From Andalucia godoyi (taxonomy: Eukaryota > Discoba > Jakobea > Jakobida > Andaluciidae): a stretch of DNA of 64,000 bases. Shown piece by piece: positions 56,055 to 64,000 of the stretch (position 1 is its first letter; each line of letters starts with the position of its first letter). The position numbers were made by a program, and so were the translations under genes. Where the stretch lies: the NCBI GenBank assembly GCA_009859145.1, contig VRVR01000059.1:1-64000 (forward strand). The letters run 5' to 3'. The notes under the pieces were generated by a model that saw nothing but the letters and a program-made list of their open reading frames with translations, was not told where the DNA came from and ran no database searches.

Positions 56055-56504
56055 CCCAGCGCACCCACGCCCATATTTGAATAAAAGAGTGAAACCAAAA
56101 AAAGTGATACCAACGAATGACAGAACAGATGGCTACGGATGCTGCGTTAAAGAGTGTCGAAAATGCGGAGCCTGTGTCACAGCTGAATTTTGGTCGAGCG
56201 TGCGTAAGCACGGATTCCCTGTGAAGCAAACGTGCTAGTGTCGGCCACTATTGATCGTGTCTGCTTATGCCTGACAATGACGTGTCATTATTCAACGGCG
56301 TTCGTAAAGGATGGAAGTTGGGAACCAGTCTGTTTTCCTCCCACCACAACCTTGGGCACCTTCCGACTTTCGTGGTCTCCTTCTCTGATGCTCTCTCTCT
56401 CTCTCTCTCTCTCTCCCCGTCACACACACACATACACACACATTCTTTCTTTCTTTCCAGTTCCAACAATTGTCGCAGATAAAGGACAAGTTCTTCTTTC
56501 GAGG

Positions 56505-58781
56505 ATGTCATCGTCTCCTGCTGCACAGCGAAGAAAATCGACTGGGACAACCGTGGTGCCGCAGCACGCGGTGTCTGCACAAGGGCAACCCAACCAAGTT
56601 TTGATCGGCCGCAACCAGTATCCACAGGAAGAAGGCGAGCCCGTTGCGTTCGACGAGACTGAGGATGCTGGCCTCTTAGATTTTCTCAACACTGTGCTCC
56701 CTCATGAGGATGTCCATCTGTCAGACGACCAGATCCAGGCTTTGTTTCGTGCGCGTTGCGAAGACCAAGGAATTGCTGTGAATCTCGACCGACTTGGTCG
56801 ATTTCGGGATTTCTTGGTGAAGTCGTGTGCTGGACTCTTGTTTTCTGCGCGCGAAGCAGGACTTGGTGAGCGATCCTGCGTTGTTCTGGCAAAAATTTTC
56901 AAATCGAATTCCAACTACTCTCAGCTCGATCTTTCGGGAAACCGCCTTCATGATGAGGGTGCCGTGTATATATCATCGCTTCTTGCATCCCCGACTTGCC
57001 ACATCGTTCGACTGGCAGTAGGAAATTGCGAAATCTCAAAACGAGGCGTGTCGTCGATTTTTGAGCCGTTGATTTCGACGAATGTCACTCTGACGAGTCT
57101 TGATATCCATCGCAATCACATGGGCCAGAAGTCCTGTGAGTTGCTTGGTACGATCCTTGCTGAAAATCAGGTGCTCTACGATTTGAATGTAGCGTCTACT
57201 GGGTTTGGCCCTGATGGAATGCGCGAGATTGCGCTCGGCCTTGGGATGAACTCGACACTTCGCATACTGAATCTTGCTGCGAACTCCATTGGGGCAGAGG
57301 GAATCCGCCACTTTGTTCAGCATTGCATGGCGATTGTGGGGGCCACGTCATCGTTCAGCAGTGGCGATGCGCTTCGATCCGTTCCAATGAACACTTCTCG
57401 GTTTGCCGTGACGCGGCTCAACCTTGCTCGAAATAACCTTGGTGATCGCGGCATGAGCATCCTTTGTCGTGCACTGGTCGACACACGAGGAAAGCACCCG
57501 CTTCAAGAGCTTGACCTCTCCGAAAACGGATTCACGACGGAGGGCTTCAGCGCGCTTTCCAACCTTATTCGGCAAGACCATGTTATTCAGGTACTCTCCG
57601 TTTCGCGCAACGTTTGGACTGCGCAGGTTTCGGCTTCGGAGTTCGCAGATGCTCTTGCGTCGAATGGAACCATTACTCGTATTTCACTGTCCCAGTGCAA
57701 AATCTATGACGAGGCCGGATCGATGATCTTGGAGGCTTGTTCAAGAATGAGTTCTCTGCAGCTGCTGGATGTCAGTCAGAACTATCTTGGCGACGAATCA
57801 GGGAAAATGCTAGCGAAATGCATCTTTGCGTCTGTTGGTTCTTCTGCGAATTCCTCTCTCGCTCCAATGCGATATGGATCTGCTGCACTTGCTCCTACAT
57901 TGGGTGTGAAAGGAACGATCGCCCGCATTGTTGCCGACAAGAACCGCATTGGTGATGCCGGAGGGTTTGCAATCGCGGAAGCGCTGAAAGGGAACCGGGA
58001 TACATTCCTCTCGCTCCGGATGAGCAACAACAAGATTCGGGATGCCGGCGAATTGATTGCAACTGTTCTTTCCGAGAAGAACGAGTATGTCCGAGACGCC
58101 GATTTCTCGATGAACGAAATGAAGTATGAGCATATCATCGCCATCCAGCAAGCTGTTGCTCGGAATCTCGTTCGACACAAAAATTCAAAGACGGAACGAC
58201 TGCAAAACCAGATTTCGTCTCTGGCGTACCAAGAAGACCACCTCACAATGACGTCCAAAATGTGCGAGGAGGAACGGGTCCGGTTGGAACGTGCCAGACA
58301 GACGGTGATTGTCAGAAAGGAAGAACTCGAAGTGCTAAAGACTGCGATGGATCAAGAGAAGAAGCATCTGGAGGGGTTGCAGAAGGATGCCGTGAACGAG
58401 CGTCTTGACAAGGAAACGCGTCTTGAGGACCTGAATCGAGAGATCAGCATCATCAAGGCCAACGGAGAAACCAAACAAGCGATGGTGGTGGCTCGTATTG
58501 AAAACGAAACCAAGAAGAGAGCTGCAATTGCGAAGAGCACAAAGAGGAAAGAACAGGACCTGGAAGAGGAGAGGAGAAAGCAAGAAGAGGACGTCAAGCC
58601 GTTGAAAGAGCAGGTGGAGAAGACCAAGAGACGAGCGTTGATGGCAGAAAAGGAGCTGAAGGAGGAACAGTCGTCGCTGGCAGAGTACGTTGACACTTGG
58701 AAATTGGATGCGACGCATTTTGACGCTGTGGTCCATGAGCCAAAGTACGATCCACAGGCGGCTGCCAGCAGCACCGTGTGA
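56505..58781 (+). CDS. LRR protein with C-terminal coiled coil
   Basis: A 758-residue protein starting MSSSPAAQRRKSTG at the ATG at 56505. A disordered basic N-terminus and a short helical region (to about 110) precede ribonuclease-inhibitor-type LRRs (about 140-540) with units such as YSQLDLSGNRLHDEGAVYI, LTSLDIHRNHMGQKSCELL, LRILNLAANSIGAEGIRHF, VTRLNLARNNLGDRGMSIL and LQLLDVSQNYLGDESGKML. Unlike the LRRs at 48700 these vary in length. Residues about 545-735 form a long charged coiled coil (ERVRLERARQTVIVRKEELEVL, KRKEQDLEEERRKQEEDV). LRR plus coiled coil is common in axonemal and basal-body proteins, but nothing here proves a ciliary role. Upstream frame through the CT/CA repeats is not used. 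Confidence 0.82.
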   Translation: MSSSPAAQRRKSTGTTVVPQHAVSAQGQPNQVLIGRNQYPQEEGEPVAFDETEDAGLLDFLNTVLPHEDVHLSDDQIQALFRARCEDQGIAVNLDRLGRFRDFLVKSCAGLLFSAREAGLGERSCVVLAKIFKSNSNYSQLDLSGNRLHDEGAVYISSLLASPTCHIVRLAVGNCEISKRGVSSIFEPLISTNVTLTSLDIHRNHMGQKSCELLGTILAENQVLYDLNVASTGFGPDGMREIALGLGMNSTLRILNLAANSIGAEGIRHFVQHCMAIVGATSSFSSGDALRSVPMNTSRFAVTRLNLARNNLGDRGMSILCRALVDTRGKHPLQELDLSENGFTTEGFSALSNLIRQDHVIQVLSVSRNVWTAQVSASEFADALASNGTITRISLSQCKIYDEAGSMILEACSRMSSLQLLDVSQNYLGDESGKMLAKCIFASVGSSANSSLAPMRYGSAALAPTLGVKGTIARIVADKNRIGDAGGFAIAEALKGNRDTFLSLRMSNNKIRDAGELIATVLSEKNEYVRDADFSMNEMKYEHIIAIQQAVARNLVRHKNSKTERLQNQISSLAYQEDHLTMTSKMCEEERVRLERARQTVIVRKEELEVLKTAMDQEKKHLEGLQKDAVNERLDKETRLEDLNREISIIKANGETKQAMVVARIENETKKRAAIAKSTKRKEQDLEEERRKQEEDVKPLKEQVEKTKRRALMAEKELKEEQSSLAEYVDTWKLDATHFDAVVHEPKYDPQAAASSTV

Positions 58782-59396
58782 TCCCCATCCATCATGTTCC
58801 CAGTTGATTTATTATTATTATTACTATTTATTATTTTTTCTTATTGTTGTTGCTGTTATTTATCATCCGTCTTGAATTCTTGCGTTTGTTGCAACAACCA
58901 ATGGATTCGGGAATGAGTTTTGTTGTTGAATCTATCATATGTGGGCGGTTGCTGTGCTGCGGGTCGGCCGGGATTTGTAAAGCATGATCTTTTTCTTTTT
59001 TTTCTTTCTCAAAATCGAAGAACCCATATGTATCTTGTTCGATATGATATGATTTCCAAGGAGCATGAACATCGTCACAGTGCCCCCCTCGATCAGTAGC
59101 CAGAACACGCCGTACGCTCACTGTCTACAGGGTGTAAATAATACTGTCCGTTGGCGTTTTGCGGTGAACGTCGAACGTCGAACGATTGTACTCGACGACC
59201 CCTCCGAAAGATGTTGCATAGAATTGACGCTTGCCCCCGAACGCCGACACCGGAGTTCGGGACACCCTTCAAAACAAAAACAAAACAAAAAACTGGTCCT
59301 TTCTCCGCAGTCTACAGACAAGTCAAAACACTCAGCGGTATACGGGGAAAAGAAAGAACGGAGAAGAGGAAGAGGAAGTGACAAGTGGTGTGAGAG
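58782..59396. other. Intergenic region
   Basis: A/T-rich 3' flank of the LRR gene (TTATTA repeats at about 58810-58860), then mixed sequence and a purine-rich leader (59352-59396) before the methyltransferase ATG. CTACAGGGTGTAAATAATA at about 59126 resembles a mariner end but has no partner. No gene seen. Confidence 0.5.
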
Positions 59397-60242
59397 ATGT
59401 CAAAGATTGCTGCGTCGTGGGATGCTGCTCAGTATCTGCTGCACAATGACTTGCGATCGCGGCCTGCAGTCGACCTCTTGCAGCGCGCAATGTCCGTTAT
59501 GAAGTCGAAGCCTGCGGTTACGACGCCGGTCTCGCAAGTGCAGATTGTGGATCTAGGATGTGGACCGGGGAATTCGACGCGCATTATCGCGTCTGCATTT
59601 CCGAGTGCGACGATCACGGGAATCGACAGTGCCAACGACATGCTTGACAAGGCCAATCGCGACACGTCCGCGAGCGAGTACCCCAATATACGCTTTCAGA
59701 ACCAAGATCTCACGCACTGGGTACCACGCGAGCAGCAAGACTTGATATTCTCCAACGCGCTATATCAGTGGGTCGCAAACCACGATCAGCTTTTCCCGGC
59801 TCTTGCAGCTGCGCTAAAGCCGCAAACTGGAGTGCTGGCGATCCAAATGCCGCGCAATTTCCAAGCTCCATCGCATGTGCTGCTTCGTAAGCTTGCTGGG
59901 GATGCGTCGGAGCCTTGGGAGCCCCTGCTGCGTGGACGGCTTCCAGAAAACCCAGTTGCAGACCCTGTGGACTACTACGCAATGTTGGCGGGGCTGTGTG
60001 CAAAAGTCGACATCTGGGAGACCGAGTACCTGCAGGTGCTGAAGGGGGAGAATCCGGTACTCGAATGGGTCAAAGGAACAGCACTCGTTCCTGTGCGCGC
60101 TGCCCTCCAACAAGACCCGGATCTCTTTGCGCGGTTTGAAGCCAAGTATGCAAGTGCGCTGCGAGACGCATATCCAGTGCGTCCCGACGGTACAACACTC
60201 TTTCCTTTCAGGCGCATCTTTATCGTCGCTCTCGCAAAGTAG
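59397..60242 (+). CDS. Trans-aconitate 2-methyltransferase (Tam-type)
   Basis: A 281-residue SAM-dependent methyltransferase, collinear with bacterial Tam: WDAAQYLLHNDLRSRPAVDLL, motif I VDLGCGPGNST (51-61), ATITGIDSANDMLDKA, DLIFSNALYQWVANHDQLFPAL, LAIQMPRNFQAPSHVLLRKLA, and the C-terminal LFPFRRIFIVALAK. Tam methylates trans-aconitate, a damaged form of the citrate-cycle intermediate. The length fits bacterial Tam (about 250-260) with small insertions and there is no obvious organelle-targeting peptide. The closeness to the bacterial form suggests transfer from bacteria. The gene has the same codon style and purine-rich leader as neighbours, so it is long established. Confidence 0.9.
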   Translation: MSKIAASWDAAQYLLHNDLRSRPAVDLLQRAMSVMKSKPAVTTPVSQVQIVDLGCGPGNSTRIIASAFPSATITGIDSANDMLDKANRDTSASEYPNIRFQNQDLTHWVPREQQDLIFSNALYQWVANHDQLFPALAAALKPQTGVLAIQMPRNFQAPSHVLLRKLAGDASEPWEPLLRGRLPENPVADPVDYYAMLAGLCAKVDIWETEYLQVLKGENPVLEWVKGTALVPVRAALQQDPDLFARFEAKYASALRDAYPVRPDGTTLFPFRRIFIVALAK

Positions 60243-60468
60243 GCGCAGTACCATTGCCATTTTGATGACCCCGGCACTCGTGCTTACCTTCCAGCTACCG
60301 GCCGGTAGTTCTCACAAGCCATCGATTTTTTGTACACCGTAGTTAGACGGTATAGTATAGTGAAGTCAGAGCTCAAAAGTGCAGCGACGTTTCTCCCAGT
60401 CTTCCTTGTTTTCTTCTTATTTTGCATTTCCTTGAATCTTGCTGGGCTGGTTGCTTTTCGGTCGGCGT

Positions 60469-60930
60469 ATGCAATGGGCTCCGGTGCGTCGAGCGTGTCC
60501 GTATGGGGAGTCGGACGCTCCAGACCGAAAGGCCCGTGTTCCCGAGCACATTGAAGAAATTCCCGTTGATGCAGATTCTGGGGCAACCGGGCCCGAGTGC
60601 ATGATGGACTCTGAGGAAGAGGGCAGCGTTCGTCTCCACAGTTCAGTCGACTCTTCGCAGCACGCCGCTTCTCCTTCGGCGGATCCACGCGCTCCCGCTC
60701 CCGCCCTCCGCCTGTTGTCCCCGAACGATCCGCCGGCTATTGGGGAGTCATCTACAGTGGAATGTGCGAAAGAGGAATGCGGACTGTTCTTTGCAAGCGA
60801 GTGGGAAATGGAACTGCACTACGAAGCGGCTCATCGATTCCAATGCGCCATGTGCTCTCAGTCGTTCGCCAGCGCGCAGCACTTATCCGATCATTTGCTG
60901 TTGTACGGCCTGCATTCTCGGCGGTCGTAG
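60469..60930 (+). CDS. ZNF511-like zinc-finger protein
   Basis: A 153-residue protein starting MQWAPVRRACPYGES at the ATG at 60469. The second half has two C2H2-type fingers with ZNF511-like spacing: VECAKEECGLFFASEWEMELHYEAAH (C-x4-C, H-x4-H) running directly into FQCAMCSQSFASAQHLSDHLLLYGLH (C-x2-C, H-x6-H). The direct H-x3-C junction between fingers is the ZNF511 arrangement. The first half is acidic/Ser-Pro rich. It is shorter than human ZNF511 because the C-terminal extension after the fingers is missing. Cellular role unknown. Confidence 0.68.
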   Translation: MQWAPVRRACPYGESDAPDRKARVPEHIEEIPVDADSGATGPECMMDSEEEGSVRLHSSVDSSQHAASPSADPRAPAPALRLLSPNDPPAIGESSTVECAKEECGLFFASEWEMELHYEAAHRFQCAMCSQSFASAQHLSDHLLLYGLHSRRS

Positions 60931-61378
60931 TAAAAAGCTCTGACACTCTTTCCCGACACTCTGACATCCCGAGTGACATGCACCCCTGCCACGTGGTGCT
61001 ACGTGCTACACAAAATGTCCATTGTGTAGACTGACTTTCCACTCCAGTCCAAACAAAAGTCAGCCACTGCTGTGTCACTTCCCTCCTTCTTTTTCCTTTT
61101 GTCTCTCCACCACCAACAAAAAAAGTGTCATCCGGTCATTGGCTTACACTTACTTAACGTCAGTCCAATTCTTTTCAAGTCAGAGTGTCTCCAATACTCC
61201 GACTTGCTCTTTGTGATTCGACTCTTCGATCGCTTTTCTTCCTTTCTTTTTGAATTTTCTTTCGAATCTGTATTCTTTCTCTTCTTATCAGTCTCTGGTA
61301 TTAAATATCCCCCTTTTTTAATTTTAAATTTGACATTTTTTCAGCTCGTATTGGTTTGTTGGAGAAGAAACATCAAGA
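60931..61378. other. Intergenic region upstream of Rab1
   Basis: Pyrimidine-rich and A/T-rich. A TTTTTTCAG at 61337-61345 looks like a 3' splice site and could end an intron in the Rab1 5' UTR, but no matching 5' site is evident. No gene seen. Confidence 0.45.
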
Positions 61379-61990
61379 ATGAATTCCGAGTACGACTTTC
61401 TGTTCAAGCTTCTTTTGATTGGAGATTCTGGAGTTGGTAAGTCGTGCCTTTTGCTTCGGTTTGCGGACGACACGTACACGGAATCTTACATATCGACTAT
61501 TGGAGTGGATTTTAAGATCCGGACGATTGAGCTGGATGGAAAGACCATCAAGCTTCAGATCTGGGACACTGCGGGCCAGGAGCGGTTCCGGACGATTACG
61601 TCGTCGTACTATCGTGGGGCGCACGGCATTATTGTGGTGTACGATGTTACGGATGCAGAGTCGTTTGAGAACGTCAAGGACTGGTTGTCTGAGATTGAGC
61701 GGTATGCGACGGAAAACGTGAACAAGCTGCTTGTGGGAAACAAGTGCGATTTGGAGTCCAAGCGTGCAGTCTCGACAGAAACGGCAAAGGAACAGGCGGA
61801 CCAGATGTCAATTCCTTTCTTGGAGACGTCTGCAAAGACTGCGCATAATGTGGAGCAGGCCTTCATCACCATGGCACGGGACATCAAGGAACGCATCCAA
61901 CAGGCGCCGCCCCCAACAACCGCTGGAAAGGGTCCAAAGGTCAACGTCGGTGCAAACACCCAATCGGTCAACAAGAAGGGCTGCTGCTAA
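61379..61990 (+). CDS. RAB1: Rab1/Ypt1 GTPase
   Basis: A 203-residue Rab GTPase, the ER-to-Golgi traffic regulator. All nucleotide-binding boxes are intact: GDSGVGKS (15-22), the effector loop [14 protein letters not shown] with Thr40, WDTAGQERF (62-70), NKCD (121-124) and SAK (151-153). The Rab family motifs [31 protein letters not shown] are nearly identical to Rab1. The tail ends KKGCC, a double-cysteine geranylgeranylation site. Length and N-terminus ([15 protein letters not shown]) match Rab1. It is the most conserved protein in the window. Confidence 0.97.
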   Translation: MNSEYDFLFKLLLIGDSGVGKSCLLLRFADDTYTESYISTIGVDFKIRTIELDGKTIKLQIWDTAGQERFRTITSSYYRGAHGIIVVYDVTDAESFENVKDWLSEIERYATENVNKLLVGNKCDLESKRAVSTETAKEQADQMSIPFLETSAKTAHNVEQAFITMARDIKERIQQAPPPTTAGKGPKVNVGANTQSVNKKGCC

Positions 61991-62498
61991 TCTGGTTGAT
62001 TGGTATAAGTCTTCTTCCCTTGGGCTTCACACAACAATGATTCCTCTCTCTCCTTCCGTCTCCGTCTGTGTTTTTTTTTCTGTCGTTGTCCACGTCTTCT
62101 TCCTCCTCCTGCTTTGGCTATCGCCATCTGCTTATTCTCTGTTATCCTTTTGGTGTTTTCTTTTGGTTGCTGTTTTGTTGCGCTGTTTTGTTAATTCTTC
62201 TTCTCAATGGCTGCCAAGAGAAAGATGAAAGGGCTGTGATAAATAATACTCATCTTTTATGCAGTTTCTCGTTCATTCTGTGTATGTGTGTGTGTGTGTG
62301 TGTGTGTGTTATCTTTTGCAACTGTCAACGACGCGCATGCACTCCTCTTTATTCTTCTCGCTCTCTTTCTTCCTTCCTTTCTTTTTCTTTCTTCTTCTTT
62401 CTTCTTCTTTCTTTTCTTCTCTTTTCTTTTCTTTTTTTCCTTCTTCATTTCCTTTTCTTTCTTCTTCCCTTCATTCTTCTGTTCGTTAATAGAGCCTC
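61991..62498. other. Intergenic region between convergent genes
   Basis: Spacer between the 3' ends of Rab1 and the ANTH-ArfGAP gene. Holds a (TG)n tract at 62281-62309 and a long T/C-rich stretch (about 62345-62480) made of TTCTT units. No gene seen. Confidence 0.6.
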
Positions 62499-64000
62499 CT
62501 ATGACTTGGAACCTCGCAGAGCTTCTAACTGCTGCGAAAACAAAGCAGCGTCCTCGCCCATGTTGGCCGAGGGCACACGGCGATGCTGGCTTCGCTCTGC
62601 TGCAGATGCCGGGGTGCCTCCAGCTGCTGGAACAGCTGGCCGTGCCGGGGTCTTTGGGGTTTCTGAATAAAACTTTCGGTTCATGTACTTGTCTCGCACA
62701 AATCGCTGCATCTCCGCCATATCCTGCTGCGGAGACGGGCGCTTGTCACGGAGATTTGCTTCGTAGCGCGAATTCACGCGCACATTCCCATGACTGGCCA
62801 TGAATGCGATGGTTTCGGGAGCCCAGAAATCCAGAGTCACGGAGCGGACTTTGGAAATGTGGACGCCAAGATTGCGGTGCAGGCCGGCACACGCGTGGCA
62901 AACAAATACACCAATATTGATCGATGCCCACCGTGGATTGCGAGCTCCACAATCGGCACAAAATTCATTGCCCTTCACCTTCAAGACGTCATCCAGTGAC
63001 ATGTTCGACTTCTCATCGCGATGCACAGAAACATCCTCCACCGTGTCGAACGATGCGTCTTCCTCCTCCTCTAAGCGGTGAGATGAAGACGATGACGAAA
63101 TCATGTTGGTGCCGGTTCTCTCATCATCGTCGTCATCATCATTGTCGTCGTCATCATCGTCTTTTGCCATGTAGGACGGAGACCCCGCGGTGTTGGACAG
63201 CGACGTTGACGAAGAGGAGGATTTGATGGACGTCAGCGTGTCATCCAGAGAGGGCAGGAAGACACGCGACTGGTACTGCGATGAATCGTCCACTTGCTTC
63301 CAAAAGTCCAAAACTTGCTTTCGGTATGCGGAGTTCGTCGGATGTCGGCAAAGCGTCTCGTACACTTCCCCGACAAGCAGAGGGATGACTCCATACTGTG
63401 CATATCCATCAAAGCACAGTCGCCACAAAAAGTTGGAGTACTTCATGACCGCATCATCTTGCTCGTCCGTGTAGTCCCGAGTCGAGGACTGCTCCCAGCC
63501 CGCGAAAGCAAACGTCGGAGACCACACTTTCGCCATCAGGAAATGCGCATACACAAACACCAGCAACTCACCTTCGTCAGCCTGATCTCGCTGTTGATCT
63601 GCGATTTGCTTGAACGCAAGAGCAGTGCTCAGTGGATTGCGAGGCAAGCTATCAAAAAGCTTCTTCGCATCCGGAAATCCAGACAAGACGCGGAACGTGG
63701 GCTTCCAACGCGCTGCAATCGCAGCCAGCGGCGGCCCAAATTCTGCTGCGCGGGCGCGCATACCGTTTCTGAATTCAGGTACCGGACCATTCAAAATGCA
63801 ATGATGAAGAGTAATGAGAACCTTCAGCGCAACAATGGCAGATTTGAGAACTGGTCGCGACAACAAGATGGCCTGAGCATAAGAGACGATGGGCGAGGAA
63901 TCGCCACGTTGGCGCACGGACTCAAAAATGTCCACCAAGATGCGGCGGACGTACTTGTGCTTGGGAGCAGTTGGCAACCGCGAAGTTGCCTTGATAATCC
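62499..64000 (-). CDS. ANTH-ArfGAP protein (N-terminus beyond window)
   Basis: A partial gene; the frame is open to the window edge, so the start codon lies beyond 64000. The visible 499 codons begin IIKATSRLPTAPKHKYVRRIL, matching the start of an ANTH/ENTH domain (KAT...PK.KHV..I), a PI(4,5)P2- and clathrin-coat-binding fold, continuing through IVALKVLITLHHCILNG. A Ser/Asp-rich linker leads to an ArfGAP zinc finger with FCADCGARNPRWASINIGVFVCHACAGLHRNLGVHISKVRS (encoded at about 62840-62975), including C-x2-C-x16-C-x2-C and the arginine finger (R of HRNLG). It should stimulate GTP hydrolysis by Arf at endocytic membranes. The tail is short and Ala/Pro-rich. Confidence 0.88.
   Translation of the reverse strand, partial: IIKATSRLPTAPKHKYVRRILVDIFESVRQRGDSSPIVSYAQAILLSRPVLKSAIVALKVLITLHHCILNGPVPEFRNGMRARAAEFGPPLAAIAARWKPTFRVLSGFPDAKKLFDSLPRNPLSTALAFKQIADQQRDQADEGELLVFVYAHFLMAKVWSPTFAFAGWEQSSTRDYTDEQDDAVMKYSNFLWRLCFDGYAQYGVIPLLVGEVYETLCRHPTNSAYRKQVLDFWKQVDDSSQYQSRVFLPSLDDTLTSIKSSSSSTSLSNTAGSPSYMAKDDDDDDNDDDDDDERTGTNMISSSSSSHRLEEEEDASFDTVEDVSVHRDEKSNMSLDDVLKVKGNEFCADCGARNPRWASINIGVFVCHACAGLHRNLGVHISKVRSVTLDFWAPETIAFMASHGNVRVNSRYEANLRDKRPSPQQDMAEMQRFVRDKYMNRKFYSETPKTPARPAVPAAGGTPASAAERSQHRRVPSANMGEDAALFSQQLEALRGSKS

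Larger units (their letters stand above)
55738..56298 (-). mobile_element. Relic repeat copy B, with intact 88-codon TnpB/Fanzor-like frame
   Basis: About 560 bp in opposite orientation to 50240-50690. It keeps an open ATG-started frame (56054-55788) of 88 codons: a Pro/Arg-rich start, RPPKRPRV resembling the SV40-type nuclear signal, then AARAVRIKLHPSQEQRVTLRKW and GARSIYLKNAV, the pattern of the TnpB/Fanzor N-terminal HTH (K/R-hydrophobic-x-P-S/T-x-E-Q ... L-K-x-W, then aR-x-x-Y-N). No RuvC part exists in the repeat. It has ~160 bp upstream not present in copy A. Most likely an internally deleted, non-autonomous derivative of a Fanzor element. Another basic DNA-binding protein is possible. 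Confidence 0.5.
55388..56504. other. Region with relic repeat copy B and simple repeats
   Basis: Divergent spacer between the 50903-55387 gene and the LRR gene at 56505. Holds a GT-rich tract (55507-55562), repeat copy B (55738-56298), a (CT)n tract (56393-56415) and CA repeats (56422-56442) in the leader of the LRR gene. Confidence 0.75.

Noticed and set aside
59120-59150. CTACAGGGTGTAAATAATA as a mariner terminal repeat
   Set aside because: No inverted partner or transposase nearby; a short match only.
61337-61345. TTTTTTCAG as a 3' splice site upstream of Rab1
   Set aside because: No convincing donor site, and no other gene here shows introns; pyrimidine tracts are common in these spacers.
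12446-64000. Trafficking genes as a functional cluster
   Set aside because: They are scattered on both strands among unrelated genes with ordinary spacers; no shared regulation is visible apart from the decamer, which does not track the theme.

Overview
This window is nuclear DNA from a unicellular eukaryote (a protist) with a compact genome. The evidence is gene content with no prokaryotic counterpart: AP-3 delta adaptin, Rab1, GINS Psf1, SEC14, a transcriptional-type cyclin, a SWEET transporter, an ArfGAP and a synapsin homologue. Every recognisable gene reads through from ATG to stop without an intron. Genes lie on both strands with gaps of about 100-800 bp, and the gaps are A/T-rich and full of simple repeats. 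I cannot name the lineage from the sequence.

Layout. 0-12 kb: arsenite methyltransferase, AQP11-like aquaporin, a large Ser/Pro-tailed protein (possibly RMC1/Mic1-like), alkaline ceramidase, two unknown proteins and transaldolase. 12-24 kb: AP-3 delta, SWEET, Psf1, maspardin, a four-CBS protein and a basic protein. 24-40 kb: small unknowns, a PAP2-type phosphatase, a cyclin, a pseudokinase, three Ser-rich or low-complexity proteins and SEC14. 40-50 kb: isoaspartyl peptidase, a broken Tc1/mariner-type transposase, synapsin, an RNF126-like RING protein and a RING/kinase-like/LRR/TM protein. 50-64 kb: a 1,494-residue discoidin/ARM-like protein, an LRR/coiled-coil protein, a trans-aconitate methyltransferase, a ZNF511-like protein, Rab1 and an ANTH-ArfGAP protein cut by the window end.

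Mobile DNA. A ~610-bp MITE is present twice in inverted orientation (7.8-8.4 kb and 38.5-39.1 kb). A decayed Tc1/mariner-like transposase lies at 42.2-43.6 kb. A third repeat family is also present as an inverted pair (50.2-50.7 kb and 55.7-56.3 kb). It carries a short reading frame with an SV40-like nuclear localisation signal followed by what looks like the N-terminal helix-turn-helix of TnpB/Fanzor RNA-guided nucleases, then a conserved TTCG hairpin.

Themes. Many genes serve membrane traffic and lipids (AP-3, Rab1, ArfGAP, SEC14, synapsin, maspardin, ceramidase, PAP2). As intergenic spacing and strands look independent, I read this as coincidence rather than a functional cluster. The observations most worth following are the Fanzor-like relics with their hairpin, the prenylatable synapsin, the RING/kinase-like/LRR/TM receptor-like protein, the ANTH-ArfGAP fusion, and a 10-bp motif (ATCAAGTGAT) found five times, always between genes.
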